Position numbers and translations under genes: made by a program. From an uncultured Marinoscillum sp. (GTDB lineage: Bacteria; Bacteroidota; Bacteroidia; Cytophagales; MED-G16), in contig CACOFQ010000001.1 of assembly GCA_902626505.1 (NCBI GenBank), positions 119,032-183,031 on the forward strand: a DNA stretch of 64,000 bases, written 5' to 3'. Positions 20,227-31,076 of the stretch are shown in pieces. A model generated the notes under the pieces. That model was not told the origin of the DNA, ran no database searches, and saw only the letters and a program-made list of their open reading frames with translations. The first letter of the stretch is position 1. Every line of letters starts with the position of its first letter.

Positions 20227-20817
20227 ATGCTAATTAATTTTTTAATTCTCTACGCAAATATATTTTCATTTTCAGAAAATATAATTAATAAATCAAAATG
20301 GGAACTGAGGAAAGATGAGAATAGTATTAAAGTTTATTTAAGAAAAAATGATAATAATGTCTCTGAATATTTAGCTGTAACTGAGGTTAATTCAGATATT
20401 AATTCAATATTAGATTTTATTTTAGATTTTGATAATTCATATAGGTGGATGTATAAGCTAGAGGAAAGTGAAATATTGAAAAAAAATAATGATTCATTAT
20501 TCCATGTTTATTTTAAAATGGAAATGAGTTGGCCTCTAAAAAAAAGAGATTTGGTGTCAGATGTAAAAATTTTTAAAGATGATGAAGAAATTGTAGTTAC
20601 ACTTAATTCATCTCCAAAATTTATTCCATTAAATAAAGATTTTGTTAGAATTAATGATTCAAAATCTGAATGGATCCTAACAAAAATAGATTCAAATACA
20701 ACTAAGGTATCTCTTCAGAGTTATGCAGTAATTGAAAAAATTCCTTCTTTTGTAGTTGAAATGTTTATTTTAGATGGTCCTCTTCATTCATTATCAAACC
20801 TAAGAAAGAGATTTTAG
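20227..20817 (+). CDS. START/SRPBCC-domain protein
   Basis: WELRKDENSIKVYLRKND...YLAVTEVNSDINSILDFILDFDNSYRWMYKL...MSWPLKKRDLVSDV. Confidence 0.75.
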   Translation: MLINFLILYANIFSFSENIINKSKWELRKDENSIKVYLRKNDNNVSEYLAVTEVNSDINSILDFILDFDNSYRWMYKLEESEILKKNNDSLFHVYFKMEMSWPLKKRDLVSDVKIFKDDEEIVVTLNSSPKFIPLNKDFVRINDSKSEWILTKIDSNTTKVSLQSYAVIEKIPSFVVEMFILDGPLHSLSNLRKRF

Positions 20818-22118
20818 ATTCTTTGTATATCAGCTCCTAAATCTCTTAATCTATTATCTATATTGCTATACCCCCTATCAATTTGATCAATATTATCAAT
20901 AATACTTTCACCATCTGCTGAAAGTGCTGCAATAAGTAAAGATACTCCTGCTCTAATATCTGGAGAAGTCATTTGAATTCCTTTCAATGGGATCTTTCGA
21001 TCTAACCCTATTACAGTAGCTCTATGAGGATCGCATAAAATAATTTGGGCTCCCATATCAATTAATTTATCAACAAAAAATAATCTACTTTCAAACATTT
21101 TTTGGTGAATAAGAACAGTACCCTTTGCTTGAATTGATGTTACCAGAGCAATGCTTAAAAGATCTGGAGAAAAGCCAGGCCATATTGCATCAGAAATAGT
21201 CATAATTGACCCATCAATAAAAGAGTCAATTTCATAATGATCTTGAGCAGGTATATGGATAGAATCATCTTTTAGTTCCATTTTAATTCCAAGTCTTTGA
21301 AAAGTTTTAGGAATTATTCCTAAATTTTCAATACTGACATTCTTAATCATAATATCAGATTTTGTCATTGCTGCTAAACCAATGAAGCTTCCTATTTCTA
21401 TCATGTCAGGTAGTATTCTATGATTAGTTCCATTTAATTTAGACACTCCCTTAATTTTTAGAAAATTAGACCCCACACCTTTAATATTTGCTCCCATAGA
21501 ATTTAACATTTTACATAGCTGTTGTAAGTAGGGTTCACATGCAGCATTATAAATAGTTGTTTTTCCTTCAGCTAATGCAGCAGCCATTACAATATTAGCT
21601 GTTCCAGTTACTGATGCTTCATCAAGTAATATATTATTGCCCTTAAGTTTATCACTTGATACTCTAAATAAGGTATTATTTTTTTCTAATGTAAATTTTG
21701 CTCCAAGTTCTTGTATACCAATAAAATGAGTGTCAACTCTTCTTCTTCCAATTTTATCTCCACCTGGTTTAGCCAAATAAGCATTTCCAAATCTAGCTAC
21801 AAGTGGCCCCATAAGCATAATTGAACCTCTAATTTTTGATGATTTTTCAAAAAATTCATCAGATTTTGTATAATTTATATCGATTGAAGAGGCTTTGAAT
21901 GAATATGAAGTTGAGTCAATTTTTTCAATTTCAACACCCATACCATCTAATAAATCTATGAGAAGATTTACATCTTTAATATCTGGTATATTTTTAATGG
22001 TTACAATTTCTTCTGTAAGAAGAACTGCACAAAGTATTTGTAATGCTTCATTTTTTGCTCCTTGTGGATGAATAATCCCTTTAAGACTTTTCCCACCATT
22101 AATTTTGAATGACCCCAT
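20814..22118 (-). CDS. murA: UDP-N-acetylglucosamine 1-carboxyvinyltransferase
   Basis: GGKSLKGIIHPQGAKNEALQILCAVLL...KIRGSIMLMGPLVARFGNAYLAKPGGDKIGRRRVDTH...SPDIRAGVSLLIAALSADG. Confidence 0.97.
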   Translation of the reverse strand: MGSFKINGGKSLKGIIHPQGAKNEALQILCAVLLTEEIVTIKNIPDIKDVNLLIDLLDGMGVEIEKIDSTSYSFKASSIDINYTKSDEFFEKSSKIRGSIMLMGPLVARFGNAYLAKPGGDKIGRRRVDTHFIGIQELGAKFTLEKNNTLFRVSSDKLKGNNILLDEASVTGTANIVMAAALAEGKTTIYNAACEPYLQQLCKMLNSMGANIKGVGSNFLKIKGVSKLNGTNHRILPDMIEIGSFIGLAAMTKSDIMIKNVSIENLGIIPKTFQRLGIKMELKDDSIHIPAQDHYEIDSFIDGSIMTISDAIWPGFSPDLLSIALVTSIQAKGTVLIHQKMFESRLFFVDKLIDMGAQIILCDPHRATVIGLDRKIPLKGIQMTSPDIRAGVSLLIAALSADGESIIDNIDQIDRGYSNIDNRLRDLGADIQRI

Positions 22119-22771
22119 TACATTCTTCTTTTTCTAAAAGGCCTATTTGATTTAAAGTTCTTCTTTTTAGAGTGATAATGTTTTGATCCTCTTTCTTTAG
22201 TTACCTTATAGAAAAGATTCAATTCTTTAACTTTTTCAATATCAATAGAAAGTTTATTATTTGATAATTCTTTTATATTTTCAACAATTACTTTATTATC
22301 TATTGACTCCTTATTCCACATACCAAAAAAAGATTTCATTATTTTTCCAATATGAATAACAGCAGCTTCTTTTTCATCATCTTTTTTTAGTTTACATGCT
22401 TCCTCAATCAATAGTTCGATTTTCTTTCCATAGTGTCTATATCTAATTTTTGATTTTGGATAATGAAGCTTTTTTGGTATATCAGATTCACTTTTTCTTT
22501 TAGGTTTTGGATATGGACTATCAATATCCAGGCTATAATCTGACATAATATATAAATCATCCCACATTTTAGCTTCAACTTCACTCTGATCCTTAAAACT
22601 AGGTTGGGTTATTTTCATCATTTCAACTAATGTTTTAGACATTTTATTTCTTTGTTCTTTATCCTTAACATTACCTACATATTCCACGAGTTTGTGAAAG
22701 TTTCTTCCATATTCTCTTAATATTAAATTACTTCTAGTAGTATTATATTCCATCATTACAATTTTTTTCAA
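22118..22771 (-). CDS. DUF4290 family protein
   Basis: EYNTTRSNLILREYGRNFHKLVEYVGNVKDKEQRNKMSKTLVEMM; adjacent to murA as is usual in Bacteroidota. Confidence 0.8.
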   Translation of the reverse strand: MKKIVMMEYNTTRSNLILREYGRNFHKLVEYVGNVKDKEQRNKMSKTLVEMMKITQPSFKDQSEVEAKMWDDLYIMSDYSLDIDSPYPKPKRKSESDIPKKLHYPKSKIRYRHYGKKIELLIEEACKLKKDDEKEAAVIHIGKIMKSFFGMWNKESIDNKVIVENIKELSNNKLSIDIEKVKELNLFYKVTKERGSKHYHSKKKNFKSNRPFRKRRM

Positions 22772-22822
22772 AACTAATTAATTTTTTCATCAATTAAGTA
22801 TTAGATTCATCTACTTATTTTT

Positions 22823-25045
22823 ATGAAATATTTAGATGACTTAAATCCTAATCAAAAAAAAGCAGTTCTTCATGAAAAAGGACCTTGTTTAGTTATAGCT
22901 GGTGCAGGTTCTGGGAAGACAAGAGTTTTGACCTATAGAATTGCTCATTTAATTAAAGGAGGTACTGATCCATTTTCAATCCTAGCATTAACTTTTACTA
23001 ATAAAGCTGCAAAGGAAATGAAAAATAGAATTGAAAAAATTGTTGGACCTGATGCTAGAAGTTTATGGATGGGAACTTTTCATTCAATATTTGCAAGAAT
23101 TTTAAGATCTGAGGGATATAAAATTGGTTACCCACCAAATTTTGTTATTTATGATACGCAAGATTCTAAATCTTTAGTTAAATCAATTGTAAAAGAATTA
23201 AACCTTGATCCAAAATTATACAAAGAAAACTTTGTCTTTAATAGAATTTCAAACGCAAAAAATCGATTGATTTCACCAATTGAATATAAGAATAATCCTA
23301 TACTTCAAGAGGAGGATATAGCATCTCTAAGACCTATGATTGGTAATATATATAAAATATATTCTGAAAGATGCTTTAAATCTCAAGCAATGGATTTTGA
23401 TGATCTATTATATAATACTAATTTTTTATTTTCAGAACATATTGATATTTTGAACAAGTATCAACAATTATTTCAGCACGTTTTAATTGATGAATTTCAA
23501 GATACAAATTATTGTCAATATTTAATTACAAAAAGATTAGCAGCTGTTAGTAGAAATATTTTTGTAGTTGGTGATGATGCTCAATCAATTTATGCATTTA
23601 GAGGTGCTGAAATTAGAAATATTTTAAAATTTGAAGATGATTTTGACGAGCTAAGTATTATTAAACTTGAACAAAACTATAGATCTACAAAAAATATTGT
23701 AAATGCAGCTAATTCAGTAATTGATAAAAACAAGTCTAAAATCAGTAAAGAAGTATGGACAGATAATGAAGATGGAGAGTTAATTTCAATAAAAAAATCA
23801 TTTTCAGATAATGAAGAAGGAAAAATCGTTTCAAATTTAATTTTTGAAGAAAAAAATAGAAATCAGCTTACAAATTCAAATTTTGCAGTATTATATAGAA
23901 CAAATAGTCAATCAAGATCAATTGAAGAATCTTTAAGGAGAATCGGTCTAAAATATAAGGTTTTCGGTGGTGTTTCTTTTTATCAAAGAAAAGAAGTAAA
24001 AGATCTTTTAGCCTACCTAAGATTTTCTATTAATCAAAATGATGAACAATCTTTTAGGAGAATTATAAATTATCCTAGAAGAGGCATAGGTCAGACATCC
24101 GTTAACAAAATAGTAACTATTTCTAATAAGGAAGGGATTAGTTTATGGGAAGTATTAGAAAGATCATCTGAATTACTAGGTTCAAGAATAAATAATTTAC
24201 TATTACCTTTTAAAGATCTAATTATTTCCTTCTCAAATTTTTCAAAAAATAACGATGCATATTCTTCTGCTTCTCATATAGCCTCAAATTCTGGGCTTTT
24301 AAAAGATTTGTGGGATGATCGTAGTATTGAAGGTATTAGTAGATTTGAAAATGTTCAGGAATTATTAAATTCAATTAAGGAATTTGTAGATAATGATGAA
24401 AATAAAGAAAAAAAATTAGAATATTTCCTCCAAGAGATATCTTTAATGACTGATCAAGATAAAGAGGAAGAAGAAAGTGATGAATTTATATCTTTAATGA
24501 CTATTCACATGGCTAAGGGTCTTGAATTTCCAGTAGTTTTTGTTGTTGGAGTTGAGGAGGATTTATTCCCATCACAAATGATGATATCCTCAAGGGAGGA
24601 TTTAGAAGAAGAGAGAAGATTATTTTATGTAGCTATCACTAGAGCAATGAAAAAACTTTATTTAACCTATTCTAGCACCCGTTATAGATATGGTATGTTA
24701 AAAGATTGTGAAAAAAGTAGATTTATAAAAGAGATTAGTCCAGCTTATTTGGATACAGAAACTTTTAATACAAATAGATCTCTAGTTTCTAATGTTTTAA
24801 AAGAGAAAAAGAGGAATTTATCTCCACTAAAAAATGTCTTCAAAAAGAATAGTAACCATAAAATTTCCTCTAATGATATAAATGAATTAAATGAGGGAAT
24901 GAATGTTAGACATCAAATTTTTGGAGTTGGAACAATCAAAAAAATTGATCTCCATTCCAATCAAAAAAAGGCAATTGTTAATTTTAAAAATGTTGGAGAG
25001 AAAACTTTACTATTAAATTTTGCTAAATTGAAAGTAATAAAATAA
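22823..25045 (+). CDS. uvrD: UvrD/PcrA-family DNA helicase
   Basis: LNPNQKKAVLHEKGPCLVIAGAGSGKTRVLTYRIAHLI...VGDDAQSIYAFRGAEI...MTIHMAKGLEFPVVFVVGVEEDLFPS...EEERRLFYVAITRA. Confidence 0.97.
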   Translation: MKYLDDLNPNQKKAVLHEKGPCLVIAGAGSGKTRVLTYRIAHLIKGGTDPFSILALTFTNKAAKEMKNRIEKIVGPDARSLWMGTFHSIFARILRSEGYKIGYPPNFVIYDTQDSKSLVKSIVKELNLDPKLYKENFVFNRISNAKNRLISPIEYKNNPILQEEDIASLRPMIGNIYKIYSERCFKSQAMDFDDLLYNTNFLFSEHIDILNKYQQLFQHVLIDEFQDTNYCQYLITKRLAAVSRNIFVVGDDAQSIYAFRGAEIRNILKFEDDFDELSIIKLEQNYRSTKNIVNAANSVIDKNKSKISKEVWTDNEDGELISIKKSFSDNEEGKIVSNLIFEEKNRNQLTNSNFAVLYRTNSQSRSIEESLRRIGLKYKVFGGVSFYQRKEVKDLLAYLRFSINQNDEQSFRRIINYPRRGIGQTSVNKIVTISNKEGISLWEVLERSSELLGSRINNLLLPFKDLIISFSNFSKNNDAYSSASHIASNSGLLKDLWDDRSIEGISRFENVQELLNSIKEFVDNDENKEKKLEYFLQEISLMTDQDKEEEESDEFISLMTIHMAKGLEFPVVFVVGVEEDLFPSQMMISSREDLEEERRLFYVAITRAMKKLYLTYSSTRYRYGMLKDCEKSRFIKEISPAYLDTETFNTNRSLVSNVLKEKKRNLSPLKNVFKKNSNHKISSNDINELNEGMNVRHQIFGVGTIKKIDLHSNQKKAIVNFKNVGEKTLLLNFAKLKVIK

Positions 25046-25776
25046 TGGAAATACTTGGAATAGACATCGGTGGTTCTGGCGTAAAAGCTGCAATAGTTGA
25101 TACAGATAAAGGGGATTTGTTAACAGATAAAATTAGATTTCAAACTCCTGAGTCAGGATCTCCCAAAAAAATATTTAGTGGTATTGAATCTCATTTTATT
25201 AATGAATTGAAATGGAAAGGAAAAGTTGGATGTGGTTTTCCTGGAGTAATTATTAAAAATAAGGTTTATTCAGCTGCTAATATTAGCAAAAAGTGGATTG
25301 GAATAAATATTAAAAAAAAATTTTTTAAAAAATTTAATTTAAAATGTAATGCAATTAATGATGCGGATGCTGCAGGGATTGCTGAAATATATTTAAATGA
25401 GAATATTCCAAAGAAGGGAACAGTAATGGTTATAACCGTAGGTACTGGTCTTGGCACATCTATTTTTGTTGATGGAAAAATTGTACCTAATATAGAGTTT
25501 GGTCATTTGAAGATGTATGGGGATTGTGCAGAGAAATACGCATCGAACCTAGCAAGAAAAAAGCTAAATTTAACCTGGAAAGAATGGGCTGCTAGATTCA
25601 GTGAATATATAAATTATATTGAATTATTAGTATCTCCAAATGTCATCGTATTTGGGGGAGGAATAAGCAAGTATTTTAATGAATATGAATCTAATTTAGT
25701 ATCAAATTGTAAAATTGTTCCAGCAAAAAATAGAAATAATTCAGGAATAATTGGTGCAGCATTATCTGCTGTCTAG
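25045..25776 (+). CDS. ppgK: ROK-family polyphosphate glucokinase-like protein
   Basis: LGIDIGGSGVKAAIVDTDKG, GCGFPGVI, NDADAAGIAE, VITVGTGLGTSIFVDGKIVPNIEFGHL. Confidence 0.85.
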   Translation: MEILGIDIGGSGVKAAIVDTDKGDLLTDKIRFQTPESGSPKKIFSGIESHFINELKWKGKVGCGFPGVIIKNKVYSAANISKKWIGINIKKKFFKKFNLKCNAINDADAAGIAEIYLNENIPKKGTVMVITVGTGLGTSIFVDGKIVPNIEFGHLKMYGDCAEKYASNLARKKLNLTWKEWAARFSEYINYIELLVSPNVIVFGGGISKYFNEYESNLVSNCKIVPAKNRNNSGIIGAALSAV

Positions 25777-26220
25777 GTCTCTTAAATAACCTATATCTTC
25801 TATAAGTTTTCCATCTTGCGCTTTATTGGCTAATTCATCACATTTTTCATTTTCTATATTTCCAGCATGACCTTTTACCCATTGGAACTTTACTTTCAAT
25901 TTTTTATATAATGGAATTAGAGTTTTCCATAAGTCTGAATTTAATTTTTTTTTAAAGTTTTTCTTTTCCCAATTCCAAATCCATCCTTTTTCTATTGACT
26001 CAACTACATACTTAGAATCTGAAAATATTGTTATATTGATTTTATCATTTTTTATAGCTTCAAGAGCTTTGATAACTGCAGTTAATTCCATCCTGTTGTT
26101 TGTCGTTAACTTATACCCTTGGCTTAATTCTTTTCTTTTGTCTTTATAAAGTAAAACAATTCCATATCCTCCAGGGCCTGGGTTACCTCTACTCGAGCCA
26201 TCAGTATAAATTTTAATCAT
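25762..26220 (-). CDS. rnhA: Ribonuclease HI
   Basis: IYTDGSSRGNPGPGGYGIVL...NNRMELTAVIKALEA...FSDSKYVVESI...KVKFQWVKGHAGNIENEKCDELA. Confidence 0.98.
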   Translation of the reverse strand: MIKIYTDGSSRGNPGPGGYGIVLLYKDKRKELSQGYKLTTNNRMELTAVIKALEAIKNDKINITIFSDSKYVVESIEKGWIWNWEKKNFKKKLNSDLWKTLIPLYKKLKVKFQWVKGHAGNIENEKCDELANKAQDGKLIEDIGYLRDLDSR

Positions 26221-26639
26221 TTTTTTTCCAAGAAGTATTTAATTGCAGCTTCATAACCCATTAATCCTAAACCTGATACAATACCTGAACAAACATCACT
26301 TAAATAGCTTTTTTTTCTAAAATCTTCTCGAGATAATATATTACTAATATGAACTTCTACTGCAGGTGATTTTACAGAAGCAATAGCATCTCTTAATGCT
26401 ACAGAGGTATGTGTAAATCCACCAGCATTAATTATTATTCCATCATAAGTAAAGCCAATTTCCTGAATTTTTTCTATTAATTCACCTTCATGATTTGACT
26501 GAAAGTATTCTAGTTCTATATTATTGAATTTTTTTAGTAAGTCTTTATAAAAGCTATCAAAAGATACCTCTCCATAAATTTTTTTTTCTCTTATACCAAG
26601 TAGATTTAAATTTGGACCATTTATAATAATTAACTTCAT
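26217..26639 (-). CDS. aroQ: Type II 3-dehydroquinate dehydratase
   Basis: IINGPNLNLLGIREKKIYG...FQSNHEGELIEKIQ...IINAGGFTHTSVALRDAI...VEVHISNILSREDFRKKSYLSDVCSGIVSGLG. Confidence 0.98.
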   Translation of the reverse strand: MKLIIINGPNLNLLGIREKKIYGEVSFDSFYKDLLKKFNNIELEYFQSNHEGELIEKIQEIGFTYDGIIINAGGFTHTSVALRDAIASVKSPAVEVHISNILSREDFRKKSYLSDVCSGIVSGLGLMGYEAAIKYFLEKK

Positions 26640-26672
26640 GATTATATAAATTTAGTTTAAAAATAAGATTTT

Positions 26673-27572
26673 ATGTGGGAACATGAGATAATTGAGTTCA
26701 AAAACTATCTTAAATTAGAAAGGTCATTATCAGATAATTCAGTTTCTGCATATTTAAATGATATTAATAAACTTGTTTCATTTATAAAAAGAAAAAATTT
26801 AGGTGAAATCAAATATTCGGATGTAAACTCTATTTTAATAAATGATTTTATAGAAGAAATTTATAATTCAGGTATATCTACCTATTCTCAAGCTAGAACT
26901 ATTTCAGGCTTAAAATCTTTCTTTAGTTATTTATTACTTGAGGAAAAAATTGAAATTGATCCAACTGAATTAATTGAATCTCCTAAATTATCAAAGAAAC
27001 TTCCAGAAACACTTAATATTGAGGAAATAGAAAAAATATTAAATTCTATTGAACTTAATTCATTTGAAGGTTTAAGAAATAGAGCAATTATTGAGACTTT
27101 ATATAGTTGTGGATTAAGAGTGTCTGAATTAACAAATATTACTTTTCAAAATTTATTTTTAGATATTGGTTTTATTAAGGTAATAGGTAAATCTTCAAAA
27201 GAAAGGTTAGTACCTATTGGAACATCGGCAATAAAGTATATTAAGAAATATAATGATGAGTATAGAAAATTAATTAATGTTAAAGAAGGTAATGAAGGAT
27301 ACTTATTTTTAAATAGGAGAGGGTCTAAAATATCAAGAAATATGATATTTATCATTATAAAAAATATTTCAAAAAAAATATTTTTAAATAAAAAAATAAG
27401 TCCTCACACGTTTAGGCATTCTTTTGCAACACATATGATTGAAGGAGGAGCAGATTTAAGAGCTGTCCAAGAAATGTTAGGGCATGAGTCAATTACAACT
27501 ACAGAAATTTACACTCATTTAAATAAGGAATATCTTAGAGAAGTAGTAAACAAATTTCATCCAAGGAGTTAA
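26673..27572 (+). CDS. xerD: Site-specific tyrosine recombinase
   Basis: [21 protein letters not shown]...[15 protein letters not shown]...[39 protein letters not shown]; divergent from aroQ. Confidence 0.95.
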   Translation: MWEHEIIEFKNYLKLERSLSDNSVSAYLNDINKLVSFIKRKNLGEIKYSDVNSILINDFIEEIYNSGISTYSQARTISGLKSFFSYLLLEEKIEIDPTELIESPKLSKKLPETLNIEEIEKILNSIELNSFEGLRNRAIIETLYSCGLRVSELTNITFQNLFLDIGFIKVIGKSSKERLVPIGTSAIKYIKKYNDEYRKLINVKEGNEGYLFLNRRGSKISRNMIFIIIKNISKKIFLNKKISPHTFRHSFATHMIEGGADLRAVQEMLGHESITTTEIYTHLNKEYLREVVNKFHPRS

Positions 27573-27593
27573 TTCTATAACTATATTTGCATT

Positions 27594-28634
27594 ATGTATA
27601 AGAAATTAATTCGTCCTATACTTTTTCTTTTTAAACCTGAGTTTATTCATGATTTTTCTTTTTTTTCAATTAAAATCATATTTAAAATTCCTCTAATCAA
27701 ATATTTATTTAAAAAACTATTTGTATTAGAAAATAAAAATTTAGAAATAAATGTTATTGGCAAAAAATTCAAGAATCGAATTGGATTAGCGGCTGGTTTT
27801 GATAAAAATGCAGAATTATTAAATCAAATGGAATATTTTGGATTCAGTCATGTTGAGATTGGTACAATAACACCATTACCTCAAGGTGGTAATTCAAAAC
27901 CAAGACTATTTAGACTCTCTAAGGATAGAGCACTTATAAATAGAATGGGCTTCAATAATGATGGAGTTGATATAATCCTAGAAAGGATAAAAAAATATAA
28001 GGGTAATTTAATTATAGGTGCTAATATTGGAAAGAATAAAGAAACTCCAAATAGTAAAGCGTTAAATGATTATATGATATGCTTTAGAAAGCTTAGAAAT
28101 CATGTTGAATATTTTGTAGTTAATGTTAGTTCTCCTAATACTCCAGCTCTTAGAGAGCTTCAAAATAAAGAAAATCTAAATTTGTTATTAAAAAATATAC
28201 AAGCTGAAAATAATCAAAATGCAAACCCAGTTCCTTTATTTTTAAAGATTGCTCCCGATCTTTCATTTAATGAAATAGATGATATAATTGATGTGTGTAC
28301 TAAACACAAAATTGACGGAGTAATTGCAACAAATACAACCATATCAAGAAAAGGGTTAAAAACTAATAATATAAATCAATTTGGTAAAGGAGGTTTAAGT
28401 GGTAAACCTCTATCTGAAATGTCAAATTCAATCATTAAATACTTGAAAAAAAATTGTAAAAATAATTTAGTGATTATTGGAGTAGGGGGGATATTTAATG
28501 CTAAGGATGTAAATGAAAAAATTAAATTAGGCGCTGATCTTGTTCAAGTATATACTGGTTGGATATATGAGGGTCCATCAATGATAAAAAAAATAAATAG
28601 TTCAATATTAAAATTAGAAAAAGACAATTATTAA
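27594..28634 (+). CDS. pyrD: Dihydroorotate dehydrogenase (quinone)
   Basis: KNRIGLAAGFDKNAELLNQMEYFGFSHVEIGTITPLPQGGNSKPRLFRLSKDRALINRMGFNNDG...NVSSPNTPALRELQ...IGVGGIFNAKDV. Confidence 0.97.
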   Translation: MYKKLIRPILFLFKPEFIHDFSFFSIKIIFKIPLIKYLFKKLFVLENKNLEINVIGKKFKNRIGLAAGFDKNAELLNQMEYFGFSHVEIGTITPLPQGGNSKPRLFRLSKDRALINRMGFNNDGVDIILERIKKYKGNLIIGANIGKNKETPNSKALNDYMICFRKLRNHVEYFVVNVSSPNTPALRELQNKENLNLLLKNIQAENNQNANPVPLFLKIAPDLSFNEIDDIIDVCTKHKIDGVIATNTTISRKGLKTNNINQFGKGGLSGKPLSEMSNSIIKYLKKNCKNNLVIIGVGGIFNAKDVNEKIKLGADLVQVYTGWIYEGPSMIKKINSSILKLEKDNY

Positions 28635-28661
28635 ATAATTATGTATTATTAAATTTGATAA

Positions 28662-31022
28662 ATGGTTGATAGCTCATATAATAACGATTATTACGAAGAA
28701 GAAGGAGGTAAAAACTCAATAATTAAAAAAATTAAAATTTCACTTGGAGCTATCTGTCTTACGTTATCCTTTATTATTTTATTATCTCTTTTGTCATATT
28801 TCTTTACCGGTAAGGCTGATCAAAGTTTGATAGATTCTGGATTATCTTTTTCAGCTCTAGGAGAAGAATCTAGAAATTGGTTAGGTATTTTTGGCGCATT
28901 CCTTTCTCATTATTTAATTTTTGTAAGTTTTGGTATATCTTCTTTTTTATTAGTGCCTTTACTAGTTGTAATATCAATTAGGCTACTTTTTAAAACTATT
29001 ATTTATCCATTATCTAAAATTTCTATTTTTACTTTTTTTGGTATAATTTGGATTTCTTCAATATTAGGATTTTTTCTAAATCTATTTCCTGAAAATTATT
29101 TTTTGGTTAATTATACTGGTGGCATTGGGTATAATTTATCTCTTTTTCTAAATAATTTATTAGGTGTCTCCTCAATCATAATTCTCCTATTACTTCTATT
29201 TTTATTTATTGTTTTTTTCTATAATATATATTCAATACCATCTTTACCTTTTAAAAAAAATAAATCATCAGATAAATTCTTTGATGATTTTGAAGAAGAT
29301 TCTGTAAATGAAGAAATTTATGAAGAGGAGAATACAGATAATGTTAACATAAGTGAAGAAATTAGAGAAAATATATCTTCTATAGATGAAGATATAGATG
29401 AAGATATAGATGAAGATACAGTTGAGGATAATGATCAAGAAGAGGATAATAGTGAGAAAATAGATCTGAAAGTGGAAAAAGGAGTAGATGAAAAAAAATC
29501 AAAAAATCTCACAAGTGACGTATATGATCCAGAATTAGACCTTTCTAATTATAAATACCCTAAGGTCGATCTATTAAATGATACCACCAATCAAAAAATA
29601 CAAGTTTCAAAAGATGAGTTAACCTCAAATAAAAATAGAATAATTGAAACTCTCAAAAACTTTAAAATTGAGATAGCCAAAATTAAAGCCACTATTGGAC
29701 CTACTGTTACATTATATGAAATAGTTCCAGAAGCTGGAGTAAAAATATCAAAGATTAAAAATTTAGAGGATGATATTGCATTAAGTCTTTCTGCTTTAGG
29801 TATAAGAATTATTGCACCTATACCTGGGAAAGGAACCATAGGAATTGAAGTGCCAAATAAGAATAGGGAGGTAGTAAGCCTTAGGTCAGTAATGAGCACA
29901 GAAAAATTTATTAAGTGTGATTATGAACTTCCCTTAATTTTAGGAAAAACAATTTCTAATGAGGTTTATATAGCTGATCTAACTAAAATGCCTCATATAT
30001 TAGTTGCAGGTGCTACAGGTCAAGGAAAATCTGTAGGTCTAAATGTAATGTTGTCATCCCTTTTATACAAAAAGCATCCATCAATTTTAAAATTTGTATT
30101 GATAGATCCAAAAAAGGTTGAATTATCTTTGTTTAATAGGATAGAAAAACATTTTCTAGCTAAACTTCCTGACTCAGAGGAACCAATAATTACTGAAACT
30201 AAAAAAGTAGTACATACACTTAACTCATTATGTACAGAAATGGATGTTAGGTATAATTTACTAAAAGATGCTCAGGCTAGAAATCTTAAAGAATATAATA
30301 AGAAGTTTATCAATAGAAAGTTAAATCCTAATGAAGGTCATAGGTATTTGCCGTATATCGTTTTGGTAATTGATGAATTAGCTGATTTAATGATGACTGC
30401 TGGAAAAGAAATTGAAAATCCAATTGCTAGATTAGCTCAGTTAGCAAGAGCTATAGGCATTCATCTTATTGTAGCTACTCAAAGACCATCTGTTAATGTA
30501 ATTACTGGAGTTATTAAAGCTAATTTTCCTACTAGATTATCTTATAAAGTTACTTCTAACATGGATTCAAGAACAATATTGGATACTAAGGGAGCTGAGC
30601 AACTTGTAGGAATGGGAGATATGTTATTTTCATCTGGGTCAGATATAATAAGGTTACAGTGTCCGTTTGTAGATACAACCGAAATTGAAAGAATTTGTGA
30701 ATTAATAGGTAATCAAAGAGGATATATTTCTGCGTATTTACTTCCAGAATATATTGATGAAAATGAAAAACAGATTGCAGACATTGATTTGTCAGATAGG
30801 GATCCATTATTTGAAGATGCTGCAAGACTTGTAGTCTCTTCACAAACTGGAAGCACCTCACTTTTGCAAAGAAAATTAAAGTTAGGTTACAATAGAGCTG
30901 GAAGATTAACTGATCAACTTGAGGTTGCGGGTATTGTTGGTCCTTCAGAAGGAAGTAAACCTAGACAAGTATTAATTCAAGATGAATATAGTCTTGAAAA
31001 ATTACTTAATGAGTTAGGTTAA
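28662..31022 (+). CDS. ftsK: DNA translocase FtsK
   Basis: Four or more N-terminal TM segments, acidic linker, motor PHILVAGATGQGKSVGLNVMLSSLLYKKHPS...VLVIDELADLMMTAGKEIE...IHLIVATQRPSVNVITGVIKANFPTR, gamma domain. Confidence 0.97.
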   Translation: MVDSSYNNDYYEEEGGKNSIIKKIKISLGAICLTLSFIILLSLLSYFFTGKADQSLIDSGLSFSALGEESRNWLGIFGAFLSHYLIFVSFGISSFLLVPLLVVISIRLLFKTIIYPLSKISIFTFFGIIWISSILGFFLNLFPENYFLVNYTGGIGYNLSLFLNNLLGVSSIIILLLLLFLFIVFFYNIYSIPSLPFKKNKSSDKFFDDFEEDSVNEEIYEEENTDNVNISEEIRENISSIDEDIDEDIDEDTVEDNDQEEDNSEKIDLKVEKGVDEKKSKNLTSDVYDPELDLSNYKYPKVDLLNDTTNQKIQVSKDELTSNKNRIIETLKNFKIEIAKIKATIGPTVTLYEIVPEAGVKISKIKNLEDDIALSLSALGIRIIAPIPGKGTIGIEVPNKNREVVSLRSVMSTEKFIKCDYELPLILGKTISNEVYIADLTKMPHILVAGATGQGKSVGLNVMLSSLLYKKHPSILKFVLIDPKKVELSLFNRIEKHFLAKLPDSEEPIITETKKVVHTLNSLCTEMDVRYNLLKDAQARNLKEYNKKFINRKLNPNEGHRYLPYIVLVIDELADLMMTAGKEIENPIARLAQLARAIGIHLIVATQRPSVNVITGVIKANFPTRLSYKVTSNMDSRTILDTKGAEQLVGMGDMLFSSGSDIIRLQCPFVDTTEIERICELIGNQRGYISAYLLPEYIDENEKQIADIDLSDRDPLFEDAARLVVSSQTGSTSLLQRKLKLGYNRAGRLTDQLEVAGIVGPSEGSKPRQVLIQDEYSLEKLLNELG

Positions 31023-31076
31023 CAATACTTAACGAATTAAATTAACTTTACATTAAATATTAGGTTAGTTTTAATT

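Noticed and set aside
25307-25345. A/T homopolymer palindrome-like stretch in ppgK
   Set aside because: Encodes KKKFFKKFNLK in frame; AT-rich coding sequence, not a terminator or attachment site.
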